Assembly (NCBI GenBank): GCA_050633545.1
Contig: JBOEGS010000017.1
Span: forward strand, 1 to 64,000
Direction: 5' to 3'
From: Litorivita sp050633545
GTDB lineage: Bacteria > Pseudomonadota > Alphaproteobacteria > Rhodobacterales > Rhodobacteraceae
Length of the DNA: 64,000 bases
Shown here: positions 1 to 8,374 of the stretch, one piece after another
How positions within the stretch are numbered: the stretch's first letter is position 1
Layout of the letters: every line of letters starts with the position of its first letter
Program-made: the position numbers and the translations under genes
The notes under the pieces: model-generated
The model's input: the letters and a program-made list of their open reading frames with translations, nothing else
Databases searched by the model: none
Told to the model about the DNA's origin: nothing

Positions 1-30
1 CTCGCCAGGGCCTTTCGTTGTCTTTCTCAT
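1..30 (-). CDS. 5' end of a divergent gene, product unknown (partial)
   Basis: Only the first ten codons (MRKTTKGPGE) lie in the window. The reverse strand reads AAGGAG, six bases, then ATG, which is a strong ribosome binding site placed correctly, so a real gene start is likely. It is divergent from the homogentisate genes, a common position for their regulator, but too little sequence is present to name it. Confidence 0.55.
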   Translation of the reverse strand, partial: MRKTTKGPGE

Positions 31-103
31 CGTCCACTCCTTGGTGGCTACGATGATCAACAAGCCCTCTCTTAGCCTGTCGCCCTATTTGGTCCCATTG
101 GTC

Positions 104-113
104 CTGACGTCAG
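104..113. promoter_or_regulatory. CTGACGTCAG palindrome in the gap before hmgA
   Basis: A perfect 10-bp palindrome lies in the short gap between the divergent gene start and the truncated hmgA reading frame. It could be half of an operator for the divergent pair. It is short, and no second copy was seen. Confidence 0.25.
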
Positions 114-126
114 ACACCTTGGGGAT

Positions 127-1170
127 GTGACCAGCCTTGGCCAATACCGCTGGGACCCTGTGCCCCATGCGCAGGAGCCTTTGACATGGCTGACCGGCAT
201 GCGCACCATGACCACGGCGGGGGATGTGAACACCCAAGTCGGCATGGCCACGCATATCTATCTGGTCACGCAAAGCATGCAGGACGCTTATTTCTATTCG
301 GCCGATTCCGAAATGTTGGTGGTGCCGCAAGAGGGGCGTTTGCGGTTTTGCACCGAATTGGGCGTCATCGACATCGAACCGCAGGAGGTCGCGATCCTGC
401 CGCGCGGTCTGGTTTACCGGGTCGAGGTTCTGGAGGGGCCGTGCCGCGGTTTCGTCTGTGAAAATTATGGGCAGAAATTCGAATTACCCGGACGCGGGCC
501 GATTGGCGCCAATTGCATGGCCAACCCGCGCGATTTCAAAACGCCGGTCGCTGCCTTTGAGGACCGAGAGACCCCGTCAACCGTCACCATCAAATGGTGC
601 GGGCAGTTCCACGAAACCCGCATCGGTCATTCGCCGTTGGACGTGGTGGCATGGCACGGCAATTATGCGCCGTGCAAATACGATCTGAAAACCTATTGCC
701 CCGTGGGGGCGGTGCTTTTCGATCATCCCGACCCCTCGATTTTCACGGTGCTGACCGCGCCTTCGGGCGTTCCGGGCACGGCGAATATCGATTTTGTGTT
801 GTTTCGCGAACGCTGGATGGTGGCCGAGGATACCTTCCGCCCGCCGTGGTATCACAAGAACATTATGTCCGAATTGATGGGCAATATTTACGGCCAATAT
901 GATGCCAAACCCAAAGGCTTTGTTCCGGGCGGGGTGAGCTTGCACAATATGATGTTGCCGCATGGGCCGGATAAAACCGCCTTTGAGGGCGCATCGAATG
1001 CCGATCTGAAGGCCGAAAAACTCGACAATACCATGTCCTTCATGTTCGAGACGCGCTTCCCGCAGCATCTGACCCGTTTTGCCGGTGTCGAGGCACCGCT
1101 TCAGGATGATTATATCGATTGTTGGGAAAGCCTGGAGAAGAAATTCGACGGCACGCCGGGGCGCAAATGA
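127..1170 (+). CDS. hmgA: Homogentisate 1,2-dioxygenase, N-terminus missing
   Basis: This enzyme opens the ring of homogentisate (2,5-dihydroxyphenylacetate) to maleylacetoacetate in the cytoplasm, using Fe(II) and O2. The open frame gives 347 residues against about 430-450 in the family. It starts at a GTG just before LGQYRWDPVP, which in full-length relatives lies roughly 100 residues in. The iron ligands are present: H243, E249 (in HKNIMSELMG) and H279 (in LPHGPD), so the C-terminal catalytic domain is intact. Reading upstream in frame meets a TAG at 73-75 and nothing resembling the usual N-terminal domain, so the 5' third appears deleted. It overlaps maiA by ATGA. It may be a non-functional remnant or an N-terminally shortened protein. 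Confidence 0.9.
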   Translation: MTSLGQYRWDPVPHAQEPLTWLTGMRTMTTAGDVNTQVGMATHIYLVTQSMQDAYFYSADSEMLVVPQEGRLRFCTELGVIDIEPQEVAILPRGLVYRVEVLEGPCRGFVCENYGQKFELPGRGPIGANCMANPRDFKTPVAAFEDRETPSTVTIKWCGQFHETRIGHSPLDVVAWHGNYAPCKYDLKTYCPVGAVLFDHPDPSIFTVLTAPSGVPGTANIDFVLFRERWMVAEDTFRPPWYHKNIMSELMGNIYGQYDAKPKGFVPGGVSLHNMMLPHGPDKTAFEGASNADLKAEKLDNTMSFMFETRFPQHLTRFAGVEAPLQDDYIDCWESLEKKFDGTPGRK

Positions 1171-1808
1171 AGCTTTATTCCTATTGGCGCTCGACCACCT
1201 CTTTTCGGGTGCGCGCGGCCTTGAACCTCAAAGGTGTGTCCTATGACATTGTGCCGGTCGATCTGGCCGCTGGGGCGCAGCGGCAGGCGCCGTTTCGCGC
1301 CCTCAATCCCAGCGCGGGCGTGCCGGCGCTGGTGCTGGATGACGGCAGCGTTTTGACGCAATCCTTGGCGATTATCGACTATCTCGATGCGCTATGGCCT
1401 GCGCCGCGATTGCTCCCCGCCGATCCGTTGCGCCGCGCGCAGGTTCTGGCGATTGCCCACGGCGTGGCGCTTGATATCCATCCGGTCAACAACCTGCGCG
1501 TTCTGGCGGCCCTGTCCGACCGCTTTGGCGCCGATGAGGCGCAAAAGACCCAATGGATGCGCCATTGGATGGCCGAAGGCTTTGCCGCAATCGAGGCGCA
1601 GCTTGCCCATGGCACGCCCTTTGCCTTTGGCGATGACCCCGATCTGGCCGATCTTTGCATTGCAGGCCAATGTTTGAATGCGGACCGCTTTGGCCTGCCT
1701 TTGGACCCCTATCCGCGCATCGCGCAAATCCGCGAGGCCTGCTTGGGCATCGCGGCGATCCGCGCCGCCCATCCCGACACCCAACCAGACCGGAAAGACC
1801 CCTCATGA
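1167..1808 (+). CDS. maiA: Maleylacetoacetate isomerase (zeta-class GST)
   Basis: This is the second step of the homogentisate pathway: glutathione-dependent cis-trans isomerisation of maleylacetoacetate to fumarylacetoacetate. The 213-residue product has the usual length. The N-terminal thioredoxin-like domain carries the zeta-class signature region (RSTTSFRVRAALNLKG, residues about 8-23), and NPSAGVPAL with the following QS give the glutathione site. The C-terminal helical domain follows. The start is taken at the ATG that overlaps the hmgA stop (ATGA). An upstream in-frame start inside hmgA would add 16 residues not found in the family. The stop overlaps the fahA start in the same way, so the three genes are translationally coupled. 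Confidence 0.93.
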   Translation: MKLYSYWRSTTSFRVRAALNLKGVSYDIVPVDLAAGAQRQAPFRALNPSAGVPALVLDDGSVLTQSLAIIDYLDALWPAPRLLPADPLRRAQVLAIAHGVALDIHPVNNLRVLAALSDRFGADEAQKTQWMRHWMAEGFAAIEAQLAHGTPFAFGDDPDLADLCIAGQCLNADRFGLPLDPYPRIAQIREACLGIAAIRAAHPDTQPDRKDPS

Positions 1809-3070
1809 CCCTTCTTCGTTCATGGCTCGACAGCGCCAATAGCCCCGACACGGATTTCCCGCTGGCCAACCTGCCCTATGGCGTGTTTTCCGTCGGTGAC
1901 GGCGACCTGCGTTGCGGCGTGGCCATTGGCGAGCGGATTTTGGATGCCACCGGATTGGAGGCCGCAGGGATTTTGCGCGCCGATGCGGATGCCGATGTGC
2001 TCGACGTGCCCTATTGGAATGATTTCATGGAGCTTGGCCCCAAAGCATGGGACCGCTACCGCAAGGCGCTTGGCGCGCTTTTGGCCGAAGGGGCCGATGA
2101 AGCCCTGCGCGATGCCTGCATGACCTATTCGGTGCCCATGGCCGGGGCGGATTTGCACATGCCCTTTCGCGTCAGCGAATATACCGATTTCTATGCGGGC
2201 AAGCAGCACGCGCAAAATGTCGGCGAGATGTTTCGCGGCAAGGAAAACGCGCTGCCGCCGAACTGGCTGTCGATCCCGATCGGATATAACGGCCGCGCCT
2301 CGTCTGTGGTGGTGTCGGGCACCGATGTGACGCGCCCTTGGGGGCAACTCAAATCCCCCGATGAGGCCCTGCCGCAGTTTGCCCCCTGCGCGCGGTTCGA
2401 TATGGAGCTTGAGCTTGGCGCGATTGTCGGCACGCCCTCGGACGGCATGGTCAGCGTCGCGCAGGCCGACGAGATGATCTTCGGCTTTGTGCTGCTCAAT
2501 GATTGGTCGGCGCGCGATATCCAAGCGTGGGAATACCAACCGCTCGGCCCGTTCCAAGCCAAGGCCACCGCCACCACCATCAGCCCGTGGATCGTCACCC
2601 GCGCGGCGCTCGAGCCCTTCCGCACCCCCACCCCGCCGCGCGAGCGGGCGCTCTTGCCCTATCTGGACGAGCCGCGGGCGATGAATTTCGACATCGACCT
2701 GTCGGTCACCTTGGCCCCCGCAGGCGGGCAGGAGACCACGATCTGCCGCACCAATGCGCGCGAGCTTTACTATTCGAGCGCGCAGCAGCTTTGCCATCAC
2801 ACCACCAGCGGCTGCCCGATGCGGGTGGGCGATCTGCTCGGCTCGGGCACCATCACCGGCGCGGCCAAGGATGCGCGCGGCTCGCTGCTGGAACTCAGCT
2901 GGGGCGGGGCGGAGCCGATCACATTGGCGGGCGGGCAGACGCGCAGTTTCGTCGAAGACGGCGACCGGCTGACGCTCTACGGCGCGGCGCAGGGCGCAGG
3001 GTATCGCATCGGATTTGGCGCCTGTTCGGGCACCGTCTTGCCCGCGCGCACCGACCCGATGGCGCAGTAA
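1805..3070 (+). CDS. fahA: Fumarylacetoacetase
   Basis: This is the last step of homogentisate breakdown, hydrolysing fumarylacetoacetate to fumarate and acetoacetate. The 421-residue protein has the two-domain FAH layout: a small N-terminal SH3-like domain and the catalytic domain. Recognisable blocks are EYTDFYAGKQHAQNVG, the MFRGKENALPPNW loop, FDMELELGAIVG (metal-binding glutamates) and LLNDWSARDIQAWEY (metal-binding aspartate). The chosen ATG overlaps the maiA stop. An earlier in-frame start lies inside maiA and adds 50 unrelated residues. It is third in the operon, and the following gene starts about 40 bp downstream. Confidence 0.94.
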   Translation: MTLLRSWLDSANSPDTDFPLANLPYGVFSVGDGDLRCGVAIGERILDATGLEAAGILRADADADVLDVPYWNDFMELGPKAWDRYRKALGALLAEGADEALRDACMTYSVPMAGADLHMPFRVSEYTDFYAGKQHAQNVGEMFRGKENALPPNWLSIPIGYNGRASSVVVSGTDVTRPWGQLKSPDEALPQFAPCARFDMELELGAIVGTPSDGMVSVAQADEMIFGFVLLNDWSARDIQAWEYQPLGPFQAKATATTISPWIVTRAALEPFRTPTPPRERALLPYLDEPRAMNFDIDLSVTLAPAGGQETTICRTNARELYYSSAQQLCHHTTSGCPMRVGDLLGSGTITGAAKDARGSLLELSWGGAEPITLAGGQTRSFVEDGDRLTLYGAAQGAGYRIGFGACSGTVLPARTDPMAQ

Positions 3071-3112
3071 CACACAAGATAAAACAGATACTTACCAGAA
3101 AGCAGGACAAAA

Positions 3113-4064
3113 ATGGCCAAAGCATTCGCATCGCAAGGCGACATGGAAGACAAGAAAATCAGCTTCACCCAGATCGGCGATGGGCTTTATGCTTTTACCG
3201 CCGAGGGGGACCCCAACACCGGCGTGATCATCGGCGACGACAGCGTGATGATCGTCGAGGCGCAGGCCACGCCGCGCCTTGCGCGCATGGTGATCGAAAA
3301 GGTCCGCGAGGTCACCGACAAACCGATCAGCCATGTGGTCATGACCCATTATCACGCGGTGCGCGTTTTGGGCGCTTCGGCCTACGGCGCGCGCGAAATC
3401 ATCATGTCGGATGTGGCCGCCGCCATGGTCGAAGAGCGCGGCCAAGAAGATTGGGACAGCGAATTCGGCCGTTTCCCGCGCCTCTTCCAAGGGCATGAGG
3501 AAATCCCCGGTCTGACCCGCCCGACGACGACGTTTTCCGACCGCATGACCGTCTATTTGGGCAAGCGCCGCGTTGATATCATGACCTTGGGCCGTGCGCA
3601 TACGGCGGGGGATGCGGTGGTTTGGGTGCCGGACCAAGAGGTCATGTTCACCGGAGATATCCGTCGAATATCACTCGGCCTGCTATTGCGGTGACGGGCA
3701 TTTTGGCGACTGGCTCGACACGCTGGAAAACATCGCCGCCTATGAGCCCAAATCCATCGCACCAGGGCGCGGGGATGCCTTGATCGGCGAGGAAATGGTC
3801 GAAAAAGCCATCCTCTCCACCGCCGATTTTGTCGAAAGCACCTATAAGCCTGCGGCCCGCGTTGTGGCGCGCGGCGGCACGCTCAAAGAGGCATGGGATG
3901 CGGTGCGCGCCGAGTGCGACCCGAAGTTTTCCGATTTCGCCATCTACGAGCATTGCCTGCCCTTCAACGTGGCGCGCGCCTATGACGAGGCGCGCGGTAT
4001 CGACACGCCGCGCGTCTGGACTGCCGAGCGCGATCAACAGATGTGGGAGGCCCTGCAAGGGTAA
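3113..4064 (+). pseudogene. Metallo-beta-lactamase-fold hydrolase, frameshifted
   Basis: Two overlapping frames together make one MBL-fold protein of about 316 residues. The first runs from ATG 3113 to VMFTGDI near 3660. The second resumes with VEYHSACYCGDGHFGDWL. Removing one C of the CC at 3661-3662 restores a single frame, so this is a one-base insertion: a recent mutation or a sequence error. The metal motif is HYHAVRVLGA (H79, H81), with V and R where HxHxDH has D and H, so even the intact protein may bind one metal or none. It sits between fahA and the hydroxylase with short gaps, so it belongs to the operon. Its role is unknown. Confidence 0.75.
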
Positions 4065-4072
4065 CCGAAGCC

Positions 4073-5695
4073 ATGATCGCCCCCCGATACCAGACCGCCT
4101 TTCGCCTTTATCCCTATGCCAAGGTCGCGCAGCAAGAGGCCCCTGCCCCGACCCGTCACCGCGTTGTGATTGTCGGGGGCGGGCCGATTGGCATGGGGCT
4201 AGCTTTGGACCTCGGGCGTCGGGGCATCGAATGCCTTGTGCTTGATGACCACGACGGCGTCGGCATGGGCAGTCGCGCGATCTGTTTTGCCAAACGCACC
4301 TTGGAGATTTGCGACCGGCTGGGATGCGGCGAGCCGATGGTGGAAAAGGGCGTGGTGTGGAACCTGGAGCGGGTTTATCGCGGCGAACAAGAGGTCTATT
4401 CGTTCAACCTTTTGCCCGAAGAGGGGCACAAACGCCCCGCCTTCATCAACCTGCAACAACCCTATTTCGAGCAATTCCTCGTCGCCCAGATCCGCCATGA
4501 GCAAGCCGCAGGCGCGCCCATCGAGATAAGGGGGCAAAACCGCGTCGCATCGCTGGATCAGCGCGGCGATCACGTGGCGTTGAGCGTGGACACGCCCGAC
4601 GGGCCCTATGAGGTCGAGGCTGATTATCTGGTGGCGTGCGACGGGGCCAACTCTGCGGTGCGCACCATGATGGGGCTCGATTTCGGGGGGCGGGTGTTCG
4701 AAGATAATTTCCTGATTGCCGATATCCGCATGAATGCGCAGTTTCCGGTCGAGCGGCGCTTTTGGTTCGACCCGCCGTTTAATCGCGGCGAAACCGCGTT
4801 GATGCACAAACAGCCCGATGATGTCTGGCGGCTGGATTTTCAATTGGGCTGGGACATCGACCGCAAGGCCGAGTTGGAGCCCGACCACATCCGCGCGCGG
4901 GTCTCGGCGATGATCGGCGCGGATATCGAATTCGAGCTGGTCTGGACCTCGATTTACACATTCCGCTGTTGCACCATGGAGAACTACCGCCACGGGCGGG
5001 TGTTTTTTGCCGGTGACAGCGCCCATCAGGTCAGCCCCTTTGGCGCGCGCGGTGCCAATGGCGGCATGCAGGACATTGATAATCTGGCGTGGAAACTGGC
5101 CGCTGTGATCAAGGGCGAGGCCCCTGACGGTTTGCTCGACAGCTACCACAGCGAGCGCAAATATGGCGCATTGGAGAATATCAAGAACTCGACCCGCTCG
5201 GCGGATTTTCTCACCCCGCGCGGCCCTGCCCATCATCTTTTTCGTGATGCGGTTCTGGATTTGGTCGAGCATTTCGAGTTTGCCCGCCCGATGGTGAATT
5301 CGGGGCGACTTTCAGTGCCTTGCACCTATGACGGCTCGCCGCTGAACGGGCCTGACGCCTTGCCCGATGGTCCGGCGCGCACCCGTCCGGGCAGCCCCTG
5401 TAGCGATGCGCCCTTGGCGCAGGGGTTTTTGCTCGACCATCTGGACGGGTCTTTTGCAATCTTGGCGCTGAATACGCAGGTGCCGCGCGACATCACGCTG
5501 GCGGGCCTTCGGCTCAAGTGCATCGCACTCTCCTGCGATAGCGATGCCGCCAGCGCCTTGGCGGCGCGCTATCTGGGGGATAACCCTGCGGCGGTCTATC
5601 TGATCCGCCCTGATCAACATGTGGTGGCGCGATGGGCCGGTCTGGACCTTGCCGCGATCGAAGCCGCGCTGACCCAAGCGCTTGCAAGGAGCTGA
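4073..5695 (+). CDS. FAD-dependent aromatic hydroxylase, MhaA-like (3-hydroxyphenylacetate 6-hydroxylase candidate)
   Basis: A 540-residue group A flavoprotein monooxygenase of the PheA/TfdB/MhpA type. VVIVGGGPIGMG (residues 31-42) is the Rossmann FAD site. GDSAHQVSPFGARGANGG (from G314) is the second FAD motif. A C-terminal thioredoxin-like segment follows. The ATG at 4073 is preferred over an upstream GTG because it directly precedes the conserved region. The neighbours suggest the substrate: it ends the homogentisate operon and is followed at once by a small DUF2783 gene. In Pseudomonas putida U the flavoprotein MhaA and small coupling protein MhaB hydroxylate 3-hydroxyphenylacetate to homogentisate next to hmg genes. 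The match to that pair is inferred from arrangement and family. Confidence 0.8.
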   Translation: MIAPRYQTAFRLYPYAKVAQQEAPAPTRHRVVIVGGGPIGMGLALDLGRRGIECLVLDDHDGVGMGSRAICFAKRTLEICDRLGCGEPMVEKGVVWNLERVYRGEQEVYSFNLLPEEGHKRPAFINLQQPYFEQFLVAQIRHEQAAGAPIEIRGQNRVASLDQRGDHVALSVDTPDGPYEVEADYLVACDGANSAVRTMMGLDFGGRVFEDNFLIADIRMNAQFPVERRFWFDPPFNRGETALMHKQPDDVWRLDFQLGWDIDRKAELEPDHIRARVSAMIGADIEFELVWTSIYTFRCCTMENYRHGRVFFAGDSAHQVSPFGARGANGGMQDIDNLAWKLAAVIKGEAPDGLLDSYHSERKYGALENIKNSTRSADFLTPRGPAHHLFRDAVLDLVEHFEFARPMVNSGRLSVPCTYDGSPLNGPDALPDGPARTRPGSPCSDAPLAQGFLLDHLDGSFAILALNTQVPRDITLAGLRLKCIALSCDSDAASALAARYLGDNPAAVYLIRPDQHVVARWAGLDLAAIEAALTQALARS

Positions 5696-5699
5696 CCCG

Positions 5700-5912
5700 A
5701 TGAGCGATCTGATCTTGACGCCCAACCTTGACGATAGCGACGGGTTTTATGCCGCGCTGCTGGACGCCCATGAGGGGCTGAGCGAGGCCGAAACCCACGG
5801 GCTGAACGCGCGGCTCGTGTTGATCCTTGCCAATCATATCGGCGATCACGCGGTATTTGACCAAGCCTTGTGCGCCGCAAGCAAGCCGCTGCAGGCGGGC
5901 GATCAGGGCTGA
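5700..5912 (+). CDS. DUF2783 small protein, MhaB-like coupling component candidate
   Basis: A 70-residue acidic, probably helical protein with no membrane segment or signal. It matches the DUF2783 pattern (LDDSDGFYAALLDAHEGLS near the N-terminus, NARLVLILANHIGD in the middle). The ATG at 5700 lies four bases after the hydroxylase stop, with AAGGA at a fair distance. Its constant place after a flavin hydroxylase suggests it is the small coupling subunit that keeps NADH oxidation tied to hydroxylation. That role is inferred. Confidence 0.75.
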   Translation: MSDLILTPNLDDSDGFYAALLDAHEGLSEAETHGLNARLVLILANHIGDHAVFDQALCAASKPLQAGDQG

Positions 5913-5937
5913 TCTGCCGCCGCGCGCGCAGGTTGGA

Positions 5938-5990
5938 GACGCGGGCCGCGCCGGATAGGGCCTGCCGGACAGCTCGGACGCGGGCCGCGC
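5938..5990 (+). repeat. Direct repeat GACGCGGGCCGCGC in the 5913-6139 gap
   Basis: The 14-base word occurs at 5938-5951 and again at 5977-5990. The rest of the 227-base gap after the homogentisate operon is GC-rich and holds no credible gene. A TATAAA-like stretch near 6020 could belong to the esterase promoter. No U-tract terminator is visible. Confidence 0.5.
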
Positions 5991-6139
5991 GGGCGAATTG
6001 CCGCCGCTTGACCCAGACACCTATAAACCGTTGCGCAAACGTGCCGCGCCGTCCAATCTATTCGGGGTGTGGGGCGCGGCCATCGGGCGCGCGGCCTGTG
6101 AGGCCCGCGCGTCGCAGGGTAAGATGCAAGGTATATGTG

Positions 6140-7687
6140 ATGATTGGCGAGCCGAACCCTCTCTTCTTTCCTGTGGTGCAAACCGCGCAAGGGCGCTTGC
6201 GCGGCCTCGCGGTCAGCGGCGTGAGCATGTTCAAAGGCATCCGATACGGGGCTAGTACCGCAGGGCGCAACCGCTACAGACCGCCGCAACCCCCGCCCGA
6301 ATGGAGCGGCATCGAGGACCGCACGGCCTATGGCAATTTTGCGCCGCAACATCCCTCCAGCCGCACCCGCCGTTATTCCGATTTGATCCTCTATGACATC
6401 CAACCGGGGGGCATGGGCGAGGATTGCCTTGTGCTGAATCTGTGGACCCCGTCGTTGGATGCGGGCGCCAAACTGCCGGTCATGGTGCATCTGCACGGCG
6501 GCGGCTGGTATGGCGGCACCGGCAATTCGCCGCAATTCGACGGGCAGATGGTGGCCGAGACGGGCGAGGCGCTGTTTATCTCGATCAACCACCGCATCGG
6601 GTCTTTCGGCTTTCTCGATCTTGAGGCCTTCGGCGATCCTCGGTTTGCCGGTTCGGGGTCCAACGGCATGGCCGATGTGGTGGCAGCGCTGGACTGGATC
6701 AGGAAAAATATCGCCGCTTTCGGGGGCGATCCGGACAGGGTTCTGGTCTTTGGCCAATCGGGCGGCGGGGCGAAAACCTCGACCCTCTTGGCGATGCCTT
6801 CGGCGCAGGGGCTGTTTCACCGCGCGGGCATCATGAGCGGCTCTGCCCTGCGCCTTGGCAATCCTGACGAGACCACCGCCATGGCCGAGCGGTTTTTGGC
6901 CTTGCTCGGCATCGCGCCCGATGCTTTGGAGCGGTTGCAAGAGCTGCCGTTTCAAACCCTGCTGAGCGCACAGATCGAGCTTGAGATGGAGGACCGGCGC
7001 AAGGGCGAAGCGCCGCGGGCGTTTTTGCCCGTGGTGCGCGAGGGCGCGCGCATCCCGCTGCATCCGCTGGAGGCCGCGCAGGCAGGCAAGGTCCGCGTGC
7101 CGGTGATCATCGGCACGGTGCTGGACGAGCGCAGCTACAGGCGGGTCGATTTCGACATGAGCGAGGCCGAGCTGCACGCGCAATTCGCCGCCCAAATGGG
7201 GCCGCAAAGCGAAGATACCCTCCAGCTTTATCGCGCCGAAGATGCGGGCGCTGCGCCCTATCTTATGGCGGCGCGCCTTGATACCGACCTGACCTTCCGG
7301 CTGGCGGCGTGGATCATGTCCGACGCGCTGGCGCAGGCAGGCACGCCGACATGGGCCTATCTTTGGGCTAAGCCAAGCCGCGCCTTCGGGGGCCAGTTCG
7401 GCGCAACACATGGGGTGGATTTGGGCCCCTCCTTGGGCGATATCCGATTGGGCCTCAACGGTCCGGCGCAAGATTGGGCGCAAAGCGCGGCGGTGATGTC
7501 GGCGCTTTGGCGCGGGTTTGCCGCGCGCGGCGCTCCGCTACATGACACGGTGCCTTGGCCTGCCTTTACGGCGGCTCAGCGGCAGACATTGGTGGTCGGC
7601 GCGGATGGGTCCTTTGGCGTGCAATCCGACCCGCGCGGCGCAATCCGGCGCGCGGTCATGGCGCGCAAAGGGGTCTCGCCCGCGTGA
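6140..7687 (+). CDS. Type-B carboxylesterase/lipase family protein
   Basis: A 515-residue alpha/beta hydrolase of the carboxylesterase type-B family, hydrolysing ester bonds of unknown substrates. The nucleophile elbow is GQSGGG with S207. The oxyanion-hole loop is HGGGWYGGTGN, an acidic member is probably in GTVLDERSY, and the histidine is in GATHGVDLG. No signal peptide is seen, so it is probably cytoplasmic. The ATG at 6140 is used; the open frame extends further upstream into unrelated sequence. A GTG immediately before it is equally possible. It is separated from the homogentisate operon by 227 bases and may be independently expressed. It converges on the tetR gene. Confidence 0.85.
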   Translation: MIGEPNPLFFPVVQTAQGRLRGLAVSGVSMFKGIRYGASTAGRNRYRPPQPPPEWSGIEDRTAYGNFAPQHPSSRTRRYSDLILYDIQPGGMGEDCLVLNLWTPSLDAGAKLPVMVHLHGGGWYGGTGNSPQFDGQMVAETGEALFISINHRIGSFGFLDLEAFGDPRFAGSGSNGMADVVAALDWIRKNIAAFGGDPDRVLVFGQSGGGAKTSTLLAMPSAQGLFHRAGIMSGSALRLGNPDETTAMAERFLALLGIAPDALERLQELPFQTLLSAQIELEMEDRRKGEAPRAFLPVVREGARIPLHPLEAAQAGKVRVPVIIGTVLDERSYRRVDFDMSEAELHAQFAAQMGPQSEDTLQLYRAEDAGAAPYLMAARLDTDLTFRLAAWIMSDALAQAGTPTWAYLWAKPSRAFGGQFGATHGVDLGPSLGDIRLGLNGPAQDWAQSAAVMSALWRGFAARGAPLHDTVPWPAFTAAQRQTLVVGADGSFGVQSDPRGAIRRAVMARKGVSPA

Positions 7688-7731
7688 TGATAGGTTAGCG
7701 CATATTCAATGGGCGGCGGCGCGCCCGACGA

Positions 7732-8355
7732 TCAGCGCGCGGCGCGGGCGGCGTCGAGTTGCGCGATGATCTGGTTTTCGAACTGATCGACCGCCTGCAC
7801 ATCGCCCGACAGGTGGCGCTGCAAAAAGAACCGAAAACCGGCATCGAGCATCAGATAGGCGGGCAATGCGTCTTCGGGCGGCAAATTCAGGCGGCGATAC
7901 ATTTGCCCGACCAAGGCGATCAATGCCGTCTCGATCTCGTCGACCACATCGCGAAAGGACGGATCAAACATCGCCTGTGCGCGAATATCATACCACAACC
8001 GGTGGGTTTCGGCCTCGCGCCGGATTGATTGCGCCAGACCCGCACCGATCACCCGCACCAATTGCGCGCCTTCGGCATCGACATAGAGGTTCGCCTCCAT
8101 CTCTTTGATAAAGGCGGTTTTATAGCGCTGCACACAAAAGCCGATCAATTCGACTTTATCCTCGAAATAGTAATGCAGCGTGCCAACGGACATGCCCGAC
8201 AATTCGGCAATATCGCGCAAGCTGGTGCGGGCATAGCCAAGCTGCTTGAGCGCATTGACCGCAGACTCGGCCAGTTGCTCTTTCTTGAGCAATCTCTTGG
8301 CCGATTTCGCCTCGGCCTGACGGTCGAGGCGGGTGATTTTGTCCAGTCGCGTCAA
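7732..8355 (-). CDS. TetR/AcrR-family transcriptional regulator
   Basis: A 207-residue repressor-type protein. The N-terminal helix-turn-helix is clear (TSLRDIAELSGMSVGTLHYYFEDK, about residues 44-67), followed by an all-helical ligand-binding domain. The frame has an in-frame TAA just upstream and no ATG before the HTH, so the start is probably TTG at 8355. It is the last gene of the GMC oxidoreductase-aldehyde dehydrogenase operon, 19 bases after the dehydrogenase. It probably controls that operon through the palindrome at 11932-11945. The ligand is unknown and likely an alcohol, aldehyde or CoA ester linked to the two enzymes. Confidence 0.88.
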   Translation of the reverse strand: MTRLDKITRLDRQAEAKSAKRLLKKEQLAESAVNALKQLGYARTSLRDIAELSGMSVGTLHYYFEDKVELIGFCVQRYKTAFIKEMEANLYVDAEGAQLVRVIGAGLAQSIRREAETHRLWYDIRAQAMFDPSFRDVVDEIETALIALVGQMYRRLNLPPEDALPAYLMLDAGFRFFLQRHLSGDVQAVDQFENQIIAQLDAARAAR

Positions 8356-8374
8356 AGCCTGACCTATCCGTTAT

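Noticed and set aside
1820..3073. Minus-strand open frame of 417 codons opposite fahA
   Set aside because: Antisense shadow. fahA has all expected motifs and coupled starts.
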